Positions 15,956 to 24,148 of a DNA stretch of 64,000 nucleotides are shown piece after piece. The position numbers were made by a program, and so were the translations under genes. Positions within the stretch are counted from its first letter, which is position 1, and each line of letters begins with the position of its first letter. The DNA comes from an uncultured Candidatus Nitrosopumilus sp. GTDB taxonomy: Archaea > Thermoproteota > Nitrososphaeria > Nitrososphaerales > Nitrosopumilaceae. The notes below the pieces were generated by a model. The model did no database searches and was not told the origin of the DNA. It saw only the letters and a program-made list of their open reading frames with translations. The stretch is from NCBI GenBank assembly GCA_951812655.1, contig OX638319.1, positions 1,217,620 through 1,281,619 on the forward strand. The letters are read 5' to 3'.

Positions 15956-16075
15956 ATGGGTCTTAAAACCAAAATTTTCCTCTTGATTCCTCTGAGTGCT
16001 TTTGCAGCACTGATTTTGGGAGCTGGCATGTATCTTACTTTGTGCAAAAACTCCATGGTTCCTCTTGGATGCTAG
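15956..16075 (+). CDS. 39-residue membrane micro-ORF, probably the 5' part of a frameshifted gene
   Basis: The ORF starts MGLKTKIFLLIPLSAFAALI and holds one membrane span (about 7-28). It ends in an unconvincing tail. The -1 frame at the same place continues as YFVQKLHGSSWMLADL and then runs on to 16212. A single -1 shift, for example at the CAAAAAC run near 16044, would fuse a membrane anchor to that soluble segment. So this is either a real micro-gene, a gene with an indel, or a programmed frameshift. Confidence 0.45.
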   Translation: MGLKTKIFLLIPLSAFAALILGAGMYLTLCKNSMVPLGC

Positions 16076-16212
16076 CTGATTTACAGCCAAAAACACATTC
16101 CGACAATGTGCGTTCTGATGATCTGCAGATGAGTTTCATGATTAGTTTTGATGAAATGCGAGAAGTTTATCGTAATGGTTTAGCTAATAATGATTCAGCA
16201 AGATTTTCTTAA
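16069..16212 (+). CDS. 47-codon ORF continuing the frameshifted membrane gene
   Basis: This frame opens with ATG at 16069, overlapping the TAG of the preceding ORF (ATGCTAG). The product is polar (LQPKTHSDNVRSDDLQMSF) and looks like the outer or cytosolic part of a small anchored protein. Read upstream past the ATG it stays open and coding-like back to about 16036. Whether it is translated separately by re-initiation or by frameshift cannot be told. Confidence 0.4.
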   Translation: MLADLQPKTHSDNVRSDDLQMSFMISFDEMREVYRNGLANNDSARFS

Positions 16213-16225
16213 GGTACTGTTTTTG

Positions 16226-16576
16226 ATGAACGTCATGGTGAAGTCCAGAATAGAACTGTCAGTACCAAAGAAACCTACGGCTGATGAACTGTTACAAATC
16301 CAAAAATACTTTGATGAAATGCCCGTTTCAGAAATTCTTACCGGACTGAAATTTGCAAAGAGCAGGTGGATTGCAAAGGATGCCGGAACGCTGAAGGTTG
16401 GCAGAAAGAGTATCATCCAAAAAGAAGTGCATTCTGTAACTGTAGAGCAGGCCCAATGGAGATTAAAGAACTGGAAGATGATGATTGCAAACTACAGAAG
16501 ACGAGGGTACAGCTATCCTACAATTTCTCGAATAAAGAAAATTCTGGCTGAAAAAAGTGAAGCACAACAAGCGTGA
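16226..16576 (+). CDS. Conserved hypothetical basic protein
   Basis: About 116 residues from the ATG at 16226; the longer frame begins at 16190 but overlaps the previous ORF. It is helical and basic, with the segment EQAQWRLKNWKMMIANYRRR near the C-terminus and no membrane span. The Arg/Lys-rich character and aromatic residues could suit nucleic-acid binding, which is speculation. I recognise no family. Confidence 0.6.
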   Translation: MNVMVKSRIELSVPKKPTADELLQIQKYFDEMPVSEILTGLKFAKSRWIAKDAGTLKVGRKSIIQKEVHSVTVEQAQWRLKNWKMMIANYRRRGYSYPTISRIKKILAEKSEAQQA

Positions 16577-16765
16577 TGGGTAAAACAAAATTAAACTCTG
16601 GTTTCTTTCACGAATGCGAGTTGAAAGACGTTCACTGTGTCTGACGCTGTGTCTCCTTATCATTGTAAAATTAAATCATCATCATTCTGCATTACAAAAA
16701 ATTTTGATAGAAAACTATGTGTTACAAAAACAATATGTAATGCATCTGCAAAAACACCAATCTAA

Positions 16766-16975
16766 TTATTCTACGTGAAGCGTAACGACAATCTCTGTTT
16801 GGTCTTTATTCAGATCATCATCCAGGGCAATTTTTTTGTCAAGAAGTTTGAATTCCTCTATGAGGGAGCCGTCTTCGTTGAAGGTTCTGACCATCTTGCT
16901 TTTTGGCAGGACCGACACGTCGCTTGAATCATGATACACCTTAATCGAATCTCCCTTCTCTATTATTATCTTCAA
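16766..16975 (-). CDS. Small conserved hypothetical protein
   Basis: A 69-residue, beta-rich acidic protein (MKIIIEKGDSIKVYHDS at the start, TEIVVTLHVE at the end) with no Cys and no signal peptide. It is isolated between unrelated genes. Clean start and coding-like composition support it; function is unknown. Confidence 0.6.
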   Translation of the reverse strand: MKIIIEKGDSIKVYHDSSDVSVLPKSKMVRTFNEDGSLIEEFKLLDKKIALDDDLNKDQTEIVVTLHVE

Positions 16976-17238
16976 TCTGCTGACATGTGACGTTGTGATA
17001 ATAAAAATTAAGATTATGTTCTCTGGTGATGGTGCGTGCCTCCCACTGAATTGGATTGGCTGACTTTCATGCCTGTGCCGTCAGAAAAAAATCAGTATTT
17101 CTGATTATCTGAGTCCATTTGCATTTCGTCATGATTTTCGGTGACGTGTATCTTGGCATTTGAAATCTGTTTTTTGTTTCAGTTATCAATTTTGTTTTCT
17201 TTTATAGTATGTTTCAGTACTCATCATGATTTAGAATT

Positions 17239-17400
17239 ATGAGCAATGTGTCATGTCCCAACTGTAGCATGGTTTTTTTCGATAGTGTGCGGTTGGACCG
17301 ACACGTAAAAAAAGCTCATCCTGCAAAACGTAGAACTGAGTCAAGACCGTCAACGAGTTTTAATCATTCTGACATCAACTATACGCACTTTTCGATGTAA
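17239..17400 (+). CDS. 53-residue C2H2 zinc-finger mini-protein
   Basis: The ORF contains one classical C2H2 finger, C6-x2-C9-x12-H22-x4-H27, in CPNCSMVFFDSVRLDRHVKK, followed by a basic, Ser-rich tail. Spacing and the hydrophobic core positions (F14, L20) fit a folded finger. A single finger with a basic tail could bind DNA, RNA or protein. Related single-finger micro-genes lie at 34586 and 50062. Confidence 0.75.
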   Translation: MSNVSCPNCSMVFFDSVRLDRHVKKAHPAKRRTESRPSTSFNHSDINYTHFSM

Positions 17401-17538
17401 TGGCGTGTGTATGATGGCTGTAGATGACAACAATCATGTTGTCTGTTTTGCAGTTTACTTCTGATCCTTGCAAATAAAATCACTGAATCCTGAATTTGTT
17501 TTCCAATTCCTTGTCGTACTGTATGATGCATATCATGA

Positions 17539-18111
17539 TCAAGCATTGACTTGTAGCCAGTCTAAAATTTCAAAAATGTGTTTGTCAGGTGGAAATATCG
17601 GATAAAATACCTTCACTATCTTGGAATTTTTTATTATGAGTGTAAGTCTCTTGTACATCACTGTGTTCTCTACTTGAAACACAGGAATGTTCAGTTCCTG
17701 TTTCAGTTTCAAATCGCTATCGGATAAAACGTGTTGAGATAGATGTCTTGTCAAAGATATCTTCGACAAATCACGAATTGACTGGGTCGAAATCCCGATG
17801 GGAATGGCTCCATGTCTTGACAATTCATCTAGATGTTCGTTGATTGCGATGTTTTGGGGAGTGCAGCCACGTGCACCTGGAATTTTGTCCCATTCTTCAG
17901 AAATGCTTCCTTCTGAAACGGCCATCATCGGAAAAAAATACAGAACTACAAAATTTGCTTCAATCCTGCCGATATCGACCATGTTTCCTTTTGTGGATGG
18001 AAGAATTATGGCTGGCATCTCTGTTTCTGAAAGGTGATCACATTCCCCGTTATCATCTGGACGTGGCAAATTCTTGGGCAGTTCTGTAAAATTCATACTC
18101 GTTTGGTCCAT
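17539..18111 (-). CDS. Peroxiredoxin (AhpC/TSA-like)
   Basis: The 190-residue thioredoxin-fold protein has strands ANFVVLYFFP before the active-site loop and C83 in PGARGCTPQNIA, matching the peroxidatic Cys of PrxQ/BCP-like enzymes (GCTPQ). It would reduce hydrogen peroxide or organic peroxides using a thioredoxin-like donor. The C24 in NGECDH is too far forward to be a usual resolving Cys, so a 1-Cys mechanism is possible. Start is MDQTSMNF; residue 6 is an alternative Met. Confidence 0.85.
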   Translation of the reverse strand: MDQTSMNFTELPKNLPRPDDNGECDHLSETEMPAIILPSTKGNMVDIGRIEANFVVLYFFPMMAVSEGSISEEWDKIPGARGCTPQNIAINEHLDELSRHGAIPIGISTQSIRDLSKISLTRHLSQHVLSDSDLKLKQELNIPVFQVENTVMYKRLTLIIKNSKIVKVFYPIFPPDKHIFEILDWLQVNA

Positions 18112-18257
18112 GAGATCTGTATTTTATATGTAGAATTATTTCTTGTAATCTTTCACGTTTGACGTGATCATGATCACTTGTGTGACGTGGGATTATACGC
18201 GTTGGCAGAAATTCATGGTGATTGTTTTAGTTAGTTTTCATATACAAAAATGGGAGT

Positions 18258-18551
18258 TTACTCATCTACAATATTGTAGACTTGTAGATTTGGATGTTCT
18301 GATAGCATTGGCATGAGTTTTTCCAACGAACCGTTCTCTATTCTCCATTCCATGTATTTTTTCTGCGCCTCTTCGGAAGTCCATTTAGAATGGATGGTCA
18401 TCTTTGTTGGCGATTCTTTGCTCTCATACAGCTGAACCCCCTGGCATCCCTCAAAAGATCGCGTGTCTGGAAGAATTTCTTTGAAGTATTTCTTCAGTTC
18501 CTCGGCGGAATCTTCTTTCACATCAAGACTGACAGTCACAATGACACTCAT
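18258..18551 (-). CDS. Antibiotic biosynthesis monooxygenase (ABM) domain protein
   Basis: The 97-residue ferredoxin-like protein has the ABM pattern: strand VIVTVSLDVKEDS, helix ELKKYFKEILPDTRSFEGC, strand VQLYESKESPTKMTIHSKW, then helix AQKKYMEWR. Family members act as small cofactor-free monooxygenases or haem-degrading enzymes; the substrate here is unknown. A decayed second copy of its centre seems to lie about 200 bp upstream. Confidence 0.85.
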   Translation of the reverse strand: MSVIVTVSLDVKEDSAEELKKYFKEILPDTRSFEGCQGVQLYESKESPTKMTIHSKWTSEEAQKKYMEWRIENGSLEKLMPMLSEHPNLQVYNIVDE

Positions 18552-18608
18552 TGCTTTTAACCAAAGTCTCTTGAATTTAAGTAGTTACACAAAGACAAAA
18601 AATATTTT

Positions 18609-18700
18609 TTAAAATCTCATGCATATGGCACCATCTTGATGATGAACCTGGCATCCCTCAAAAGAATCGCGTGGCGCTCTGACTTGATTCGCTAGCCGCA
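18609..18700 (-). pseudogene. Fragment of a second ABM gene
   Basis: Bases 18647-18673 repeat 18440-18465 of the ABM gene almost exactly (one inserted A). In the matching frame the fragment reads DSFEGCQVHH and soon ends at a TAA at 18609-18611. Upstream similarity to the ABM protein is weak. This looks like the remnant of a local duplication. Confidence 0.4.
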
Positions 18701-18774
18701 AACTGTTGAAAAACGTCCTTGTTTGTTTTTCAATCTTTGTGGATTGGTGACGTCTTCACATCTGCTACATTATA

Positions 18775-18790
18775 TGGGAATCATTTCCCA
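18775..18790. promoter_or_regulatory. Dyad TGGGAA-N4-TTCCCA upstream of glutamine synthetase
   Basis: A perfect 6-bp inverted repeat lies 51-66 bp upstream of the glnA ATG and just upstream of a TATA-like GATATATT (about 18803-18810). Its core GGAA...TTCC recalls the methanogen NrpR operator (GGAA-N6-TTCC), but the spacer is 4 rather than 6 and NrpR is not known in Thaumarchaeota. A nitrogen-responsive site is an inference. Confidence 0.4.
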
Positions 18791-18840
18791 ATGAATGTTC
18801 AAACGATATATTCAACTTGATGTAATAGCATGTGAAAGAC

Positions 18841-20211
18841 ATGACTTCCGCCAAAACAGTTCTAGACAAAATAAAAAAATCAAAAATAAAATGGATTAGG
18901 CTGCAGTTTTGCAATCCTTTCGGACTGATGCACCAGCTTAGCATCGCTTCACATGAAATCACCAAAGAATCATTCCTGCATGGATTTCCTCTGGATGGAA
19001 GCTCAATTACCGGATTTACCGACATCGAAAAATCCGACATTATACTGGTTCCAGATTCAGATACATTTGAGATTCTGCCCGACTTTTTTGACACTGATGA
19101 CACTGAGATGGCATATGTCTCTAGGGCTGCCCGTATGTTTGCATCCGCACGGTACGGTTACGAACAAAAAGAATTCTCTCGTGACTCTAGGTCCATAGCC
19201 AAAAAAGCAGAAGGCTTTGCAAAAAAAAGTGGTTTTGACAGAACCTATTGGTCTGCAGAGCTGGAGTTCTTTGTATTTGACAAAACGTTCCAACATCAAA
19301 ACAACAATGCACATATAATTTCAAAAGAGGCTCCCTGGGTATGCAATACTGAGGATCGAATCGATTTCAAAAGGGGATACTACAGGGATTCCCCATCTGA
19401 CGCACTGGTAAATTTCCGAGACGAGGTATGCGACATTTTGCTTGAGAACTTTAAGATAAGAACAATTGCACATCATCACGAGGTTGCTACGGCAGGACAA
19501 AGCGAGATAGTACTGTCTCACGCCGGTCTGGTGGATATGGCTGACAGCTTTGTCACCGGGGTAAAGACAATTCGCGAGGTGGCATCAAGGAGGGGAAAAA
19601 ATGCAGTTTTCAATCCAAAGCCCATGCCTGAGGACAACGGTTCTGCAGTACACATCAACCAGAGCCTTTGGAAACGCAGCAAGGAAAAGGAATCCAACGC
19701 GTTCTATGACGCTTCTGACAAGTATGCAGAACTGAGCCAGACTGCCCACTACTACATAGGTGGATTGCTGACCCATGCAAGGGCACTTTGTGCAATTACC
19801 AATCCAACTTCACAATCATACAAGAGGCTGGTTCCAGGATACGAGGCACCCACAAACATTGCATGGGGAAAGATGAATCGCACCGTCAGCGTCAGAGTCC
19901 CTGCACACAACAAAGCCCGGCCTGAGACCAAGAGAATAGAATACAGGCCACCCGATCCCACGTCCAACGTCTACCTTGTAGAATCTGCACTGCTGCTTGC
20001 AGGTCTTGACGGAATCAAAAAGAAAATTCAGCCTCCCGACCCTGTGGACGTAAACACCTACAAGTTTTCGCCACGCGAAATGAAAAAGTTTTCAGTTGAA
20101 AAGCTTCCCACCTCCCTGAAAGAATCATCCGATGCTTTTGGTTCAGACAATGACTTTCTAAAGCCTGTGTTTGAGGATGATTTCCTTGACATGTATCTGA
20201 AGAACCTGTAA
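18841..20211 (+). CDS. glnA: Glutamine synthetase
   Basis: About 456 residues of the GSI type. Visible motifs include LDGSSITGF near the N-terminus, the metal-binding EHHHEV-like region (IAHHHEVATAGQSEI), the glutamate/ATP loop NPKPMPEDNGSAVHIN, and the C-terminal RIEYRPPDPTSNVYL. It makes glutamine from glutamate, ammonia and ATP and is the main entry of ammonia into biomass in ammonia oxidisers. The adenylylation Tyr motif of GSI-beta enzymes is not visible. A GTG at 18832 in the same frame is an alternative start. The transcript probably ends at the T-run at about 20223-20230. Confidence 0.96.
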   Translation: MTSAKTVLDKIKKSKIKWIRLQFCNPFGLMHQLSIASHEITKESFLHGFPLDGSSITGFTDIEKSDIILVPDSDTFEILPDFFDTDDTEMAYVSRAARMFASARYGYEQKEFSRDSRSIAKKAEGFAKKSGFDRTYWSAELEFFVFDKTFQHQNNNAHIISKEAPWVCNTEDRIDFKRGYYRDSPSDALVNFRDEVCDILLENFKIRTIAHHHEVATAGQSEIVLSHAGLVDMADSFVTGVKTIREVASRRGKNAVFNPKPMPEDNGSAVHINQSLWKRSKEKESNAFYDASDKYAELSQTAHYYIGGLLTHARALCAITNPTSQSYKRLVPGYEAPTNIAWGKMNRTVSVRVPAHNKARPETKRIEYRPPDPTSNVYLVESALLLAGLDGIKKKIQPPDPVDVNTYKFSPREMKKFSVEKLPTSLKESSDAFGSDNDFLKPVFEDDFLDMYLKNL

Positions 20212-20741
20212 TCAAAGCCGCCTGTTTTTTAATTGTCCGAAAACTGAACACGCTTTTGAAATTTGTTTTTCGTCTGCTTGCATGAGTTTAATGAGATCTC
20301 GTTTTTGAAATTACCAGTTCGATAAAAGATGATCAATGATTCAGACAACTGTGCTAACACCGAGAATGCCGTTGCTAGGAAAATTCCGTGCTCTGCAAAT
20401 GACCTGACGGGGAAAACGGAGTTTTGTCAGAAAGGAATATCTTGTAAAGCGTATCTAGTCTTGCGAACGTTTTCTCTAAACTCGTTGAAATGCTTCATAT
20501 CGTTGTATGATTCAGGTGCTCATTTGTTAATATTTACAGAACATTCCAGTTCTAAAATACTTCAAATGCTTTACCTTCACGTTCAGCTAAGATCCAAGTC
20601 TGTCCGCTGGCAATCTCGCAACTTGGCTCGTCTCAGATCTCCGGAACTCATGTCAAACTAGCTGACTTTGGCTGTCTCGCCACTAACATTGGTCAACTGC
20701 GCGACAAGATCCTGTATCACCTTCAACTGCTCAAGCGTTAT
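20212..20741. other. 530-bp gap without a convincing gene
   Basis: A plus-strand frame of 110 codons is open from 20329 to 20661, but its composition (Leu/Ser-rich, no folded pattern, no recognisable motif) does not convince. A short T-run follows glnA. No RNA gene was seen. A lineage-specific gene or decayed gene remains possible. Confidence 0.4.
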
Positions 20742-20999
20742 CTAGATCATCATCTGGAGCTGCCTTTGCAGGTCGTTGTTTCGTTCCTGCAATTCTGCGT
20801 TCTCTGCTCTGAGAACGTTGATCTCCTGTTCTGGTGTAAGTTCTCCTATGACGAATTCTGAATTGCCCTCTGCATCCGTCACCCAATGACCGCCACCACC
20901 CCACGCATTGGGAACAATCGCCTGATACAGTCCAAGCGCGACAAACGCGATACCTGCCACCATTATCAGGATTGCCTTGGGTCGTGGTGCGAGATGCAT
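20742..20999 (-). CDS. Single-span membrane protein with C-terminal coiled coil
   Basis: An 85-residue protein with a basic N-terminus, a membrane helix at about 8-28, a short Gly-rich outer loop (NAWGGGGHW), and a C-terminal coiled coil (about 53-85) with heptad leucines and many Glu/Gln. The overlapping longer frame at 20731-21021 is Arg-rich and not credible. The coiled coil suggests oligomerisation or a partner protein; function is unknown. Confidence 0.7.
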   Translation of the reverse strand: MHLAPRPKAILIMVAGIAFVALGLYQAIVPNAWGGGGHWVTDAEGNSEFVIGELTPEQEINVLRAENAELQERNNDLQRQLQMMI

Positions 21000-21177
21000 G
21001 ATCTGAACTTCCTATTCCCATAGTTAAGTTTCACGATTCATGAAAATCCCTAACGGTGTATTTGGAACAGTGCTTGCAATTCTGTTTTTACATCTGGTAT
21101 TAGTGTGGTCTTGCCTATTTTCTTTTGAGCCGTTATGAAAACAATGCTTAAAAGTAAATTCTGAGAGCATATTGGAA

Positions 21178-21306
21178 ATGAAAATCAGCTTCAAAATTCA
21201 AGTGGTGATTTTTGTCGCAGTTGTCGTCGCAGTGATGATTGGAATGTATGCAGATTGTGGGAGCCTTCTGAAGGTGAAATGTCACAAGGTGATTCTGCAA
21301 AGATGA
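21178..21306 (+). CDS. 42-residue membrane micro-ORF, possibly frameshifted
   Basis: The ORF starts MKISFKIQVVIFVAVVVAVM, a single membrane span, then loses protein-like character. Another frame across the same bases reads EPSEGEMSQGDSAKM, a typical acidic linker after a membrane anchor, and continues to a stop near 21380. As with the ORF at 15956, a one-base indel after the membrane helix may have broken a small anchored protein. Confidence 0.45.
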   Translation: MKISFKIQVVIFVAVVVAVMIGMYADCGSLLKVKCHKVILQR

Positions 21307-21417
21307 CAACTAACTCACCACGTCATTGTGATGTCTGCCTGCGACTGTTCATCCATAGTTTTTCCGTGGTGATTAAATGAAGAAGAAAGATAAGACGTTG
21401 TAAATTACTACTCACAA

Positions 21418-21942
21418 ATGAGGAGGATCATTCTCAACATAGTGTGTAGTCTTGATGGATACATTGCAAGAAAAGACGGAAGTGTTGATTGGCTGCCCAC
21501 TGGAGACGATGACTTCGGAATGGGGAAATTCATGGAATCTGTGGATACTGTACTGTTGGGCAGGACCACATACGAGCAAATCCTGTCATTTGATTGCGAT
21601 TATCCATATGCAGATAAGAAAACCTATGTGTTTTCAAGAAATTCAAACTTGACAAACACAGAAAACGTAGAATTCATCTCAGAATTGGTGGATTTTTCCA
21701 AAGAGATGGCCAAATCATCTGGAAAAGACATCTGGCTGGTGGGTGGGGCAGAGATAATTTCCGTTTTCCTAAAAGAGGGTTTAATTGATGAGGTTGTCCT
21801 GTCCATGGTGCCAGTTACGATAGGCAGCGGTATTTCTTTGTTTAAGGATGTGAACAAGGACATTAAATTTAAAATTCTTGAAACAGTTGAACACTCTGGT
21901 TTGACACAATTGTGTCTTAGTGTATGTTCTCAAAGCAAATGA
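21418..21942 (+). CDS. Dihydrofolate reductase-family protein (RibD C-terminal domain type)
   Basis: The 174-residue protein shows the RibD_C/DHFR-like layout: ILNIVCSLDGYIARKDGSVD with the family DGYIA motif, LLGRTTYEQI for NADPH phosphate binding, IWLVGGAEIISVFL for the GG-containing nucleotide loop, and DEVVLSMVPVTIGSGISLF. It is an NADPH-dependent reductase; stand-alone members of this family act on unknown substrates. It is monocistronic. Confidence 0.88.
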   Translation: MRRIILNIVCSLDGYIARKDGSVDWLPTGDDDFGMGKFMESVDTVLLGRTTYEQILSFDCDYPYADKKTYVFSRNSNLTNTENVEFISELVDFSKEMAKSSGKDIWLVGGAEIISVFLKEGLIDEVVLSMVPVTIGSGISLFKDVNKDIKFKILETVEHSGLTQLCLSVCSQSK

Positions 21943-22244
21943 CAGTTTCTTACAATTGGAAAAACGAAATAGTGGATTGGAGAATGAACCTGCAGATGGA
22001 AGAGAATTCTACAATGACCGTGTTAATGAATACGATATCCAAATGCTCTCATTTCCTGATTTCATTATTGCAAAAATGATGGGTTGCACTCAACCAGAAA
22101 CCATGCCAAAGTAGACGAATCTGACAAAAAAGACGTAAAGATAGAATTCTAATCATATTTCATGATCTTCCTTGGGGTTGTGAAAAAACTATGTGTATTC
22201 TATTTGTTAAAAAACCAAATATGAAAAATCAAGAATTTCGTAAA
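21943..22244. other. Intergenic stretch with a motif shared with 24410-24438
   Basis: No clear gene is present; a plus-strand frame to 22114 overlaps the end of the reductase and is not convincing. Bases 22161-22188 (CATGATCTTCCTTGGGG then TTGTGAAAAAA) match 24410-24438 at about 24 of 29 positions. The last 60 bases are A-rich. Confidence 0.4.
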
Positions 22245-22280
22245 TTAAAAAAAATAAAAAAGTCCCAACCGTGGTTGGAG
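22245..22280 (-). terminator. Intrinsic-type terminator of the spondin-domain gene
   Basis: On the minus strand, directly after the TAG of the gene, CCAACC-AC-GGTTGG forms a 6-bp GC-rich stem followed by GACTTTTTTATTTTTTTTAA. A hairpin plus U-tract this close to the stop is the clearest terminator in the window. Confidence 0.7.
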
Positions 22281-22281
22281 A

Positions 22282-23019
22282 CTATCTCATTCGCACAATG
22301 TCTATTTTGACTACCGGACCATCCCATCCGTGAGCTCTCTGCGATAGATCGTCATCGCCAAAGATTCCTGGATGTGGAATGATTACTCCGTCTTCGGCAA
22401 TTGCGGCATTGGTGGCTCCTGTTCCTTTGTCACTGGAACTCACTCCGGACTCAGCAGCGCATGGGGGAACCAAGTCCGCAAGGTCCTCGGTATTCATCTC
22501 CGTTCTAACGTCAAATGCTTTTGCATAGACTGTCTTTTCGTTGTAGTATGGAAGCCTTACTGAATCAATTCCGGCGATTCCGTCGTTTGTACAAACCAGC
22601 ATGCTTGCAAAGGAGAGGTATCTAGTTTTTGCATCAGCTGAAACCGTAAAGGTCTCAGAATATTGCAAGTCCGTATCTCCTGGATCATTTGCCGGAACCA
22701 AGTGCCCAACTGAACCCTTGACAACGTCCATGACTCCCGACTTGCCTTCTAGCTTCTCAATTAGGAGGCTGGCATTTCCATTCTCAGCTAGTTGTTGGAG
22801 CTCATCAGAGGCTTTCTCTCCGACAGTGAACAGGCTGACATCTTTTGAATGCGTTACCAGAAGCGGAGGAGTAATTGGCTGGCCTGGAGTGATGTTGGTC
22901 ACAGTCACCTCGTACATCTGCTGCTTTGCTGCATTAGACTCTGGAATTCCCGCAACCCCTACCGCTAGCATCGCTATTAGCGCAGTCATTGCAAAAATTC
23001 CTGTCTTTTTTGTTTTCAT
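22282..23019 (-). CDS. Secreted spondin-domain protein
   Basis: The mature protein of about 215 residues follows a signal peptide (MKTKKTGIFAMTALIAML then a cut near SNAAK). The body matches Spondin_N: YEVTVTNITPGQPITPPLLV, then SLFTVGEKASDELQQLAENG, and ASMLVCTNDGIAGIDSVRLP. Secreted or surface-bound and probably metal-binding via acidic residues, as known for spondin domains. The start at the second Met gives a cleaner signal peptide than the Met five codons upstream (23034). Its role in archaea is unknown; adhesion is a guess. Confidence 0.85.
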   Translation of the reverse strand: MKTKKTGIFAMTALIAMLAVGVAGIPESNAAKQQMYEVTVTNITPGQPITPPLLVTHSKDVSLFTVGEKASDELQQLAENGNASLLIEKLEGKSGVMDVVKGSVGHLVPANDPGDTDLQYSETFTVSADAKTRYLSFASMLVCTNDGIAGIDSVRLPYYNEKTVYAKAFDVRTEMNTEDLADLVPPCAAESGVSSSDKGTGATNAAIAEDGVIIPHPGIFGDDDLSQRAHGWDGPVVKIDIVRMR

Positions 23020-23034
23020 TAACCAAGAAATCAA

Positions 23035-23364
23035 AAAAAATCACAATAAGCATTTGTCCAAGTTAGGCCCCAATCTATGTTCAAAAAACCAAAAACCATC
23101 AAAACTACGTAATCCTGGTATAGATTACGCAACAATCTGGGAATGATTGTATGATCTATTTCTCAAAATTATGATGATCTTTTTCCACGATTAATCTATG
23201 CCTAGATTTTAAACTGTCTATAGTTTTGAATATTATGATGTTATGTCAAATCAAATATAATTGAAATGTCATAATGGGTTCTCCATATTTTATATGACTT
23301 TTAAAAAATTCTGTGTTTCCATAATCACATAAGCTACCATGATTGTTTCTTAGTGAAAATTGCA
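23035..23364. other. 330-bp AT-rich gap with one 7-bp dyad
   Basis: No gene seen. CGTAATC and GATTACG (23108-23114 and 23123-23129) are an exact inverted repeat with an 8-base spacer, about 90 bp upstream of the spondin-domain start and possibly a regulator site. Confidence 0.35.
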
Positions 23365-23658
23365 CTAAAAACATGCACTAAAATTGATCATTTGTAAATA
23401 TGGTCTATAAAAATAAGTCATTATTGGAAGCAATGCCAGCATTTTTACCATTTTACCATCTCTAAACAAAATCAGATTTATTCCTATTTCATAAATTATT
23501 GTTAATGTAATTATGAAAATAACTAAGTATGTTATTTCAAAAATATTAAACCAACCAAAAATTAAACCAACAGCAATTTTGCCTGCAATTTCAGAGTCTA
23601 CAGAAATGTATCCATTTTCAAACAATTCCACGAAATATGGCATTTTTATGGTCTTCAT
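23365..23658 (-). CDS. Small membrane protein, DoxX-like in length but unassigned
   Basis: About 97 residues from the ATG at 23658, with an amphipathic N-terminus, then hydrophobic helices at about 30-50 (AGKIAVGLIFGWF), 50-72 (YLVIFIITLTIIYEIG) and a weaker third. The very AT-rich sequence makes the frame less certain, but the helix pattern is coherent. It stands alone, with long gaps on both sides. I assign no function. Confidence 0.5.
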   Translation of the reverse strand: MKTIKMPYFVELFENGYISVDSEIAGKIAVGLIFGWFNIFEITYLVIFIITLTIIYEIGINLILFRDGKMVKMLALLPIMTYFYRPYLQMINFSACF

Positions 23659-23828
23659 GATTGTTGAAGAAAAGATCATGTTAGTTCTTAAGATCAGAAA
23701 CTGGCAAGTATTCTTATGACAGTTCTGACACTTGCTTTGAATATGTGAGAATTGTATTTAGGAGATGCTGATGGTTTGCATGTACAAATGATTAGTGCTG
23801 GTTATATTCATTATGAGATTACATAGAT

Positions 23829-23995
23829 ATGCAATGGTGCGACAACAATACCTGTTTACCTTTTAATCGGCCATAACCATGAACGGAAATTAATTCGTCG
23901 ATATACGACCTAATCTTCATTGGCACCATTGCATTTTTCACAAACTGCATCAACCTTCTAAACGAGATCTAAGAAGATCAATGCACCATAGCATT
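23829..23995. repeat. Inverted and direct repeats around GCACCATTGCAT
   Basis: ATGCAATGGTGC at 23829-23840 is the exact complement of GCACCATTGCAT at 23923-23934, and a degenerate direct copy (GCACCATAGCATTT) follows at about 23983-23996. Between them CGTCG-ATATA-CGAC adds a smaller dyad. No protein is encoded in 23680-24148. A folded RNA of about 110 nt or a small mobile-element remnant would explain it. Confidence 0.5.
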
Positions 23996-24148
23996 TACTT
24001 CACGTAAAATCATTGACATTGATTCATGTTGGCTAAGATATGTGATGATGATTATAATGTGTGGTTTGGAACATGGAGAGGATAGCATGAAAGTAACTGA
24101 TGGAACAATGACAAAAAATAAAGATTGCAAATTATGTAGAAATGTTAA

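Noticed and set aside
20329-20661. 110-codon plus-strand ORF after glnA
   Set aside because: Composition is not convincing and no motif is visible; left as an uncertain gap.
20731-21021. 96-codon ORF overlapping the coiled-coil membrane gene
   Set aside because: Arg-rich shadow frame; the 85-codon frame has a coherent membrane helix and coiled coil.
21920-22114. 64-codon ORF after the reductase gene
   Set aside because: Starts inside the reductase gene, and no conserved pattern is seen.
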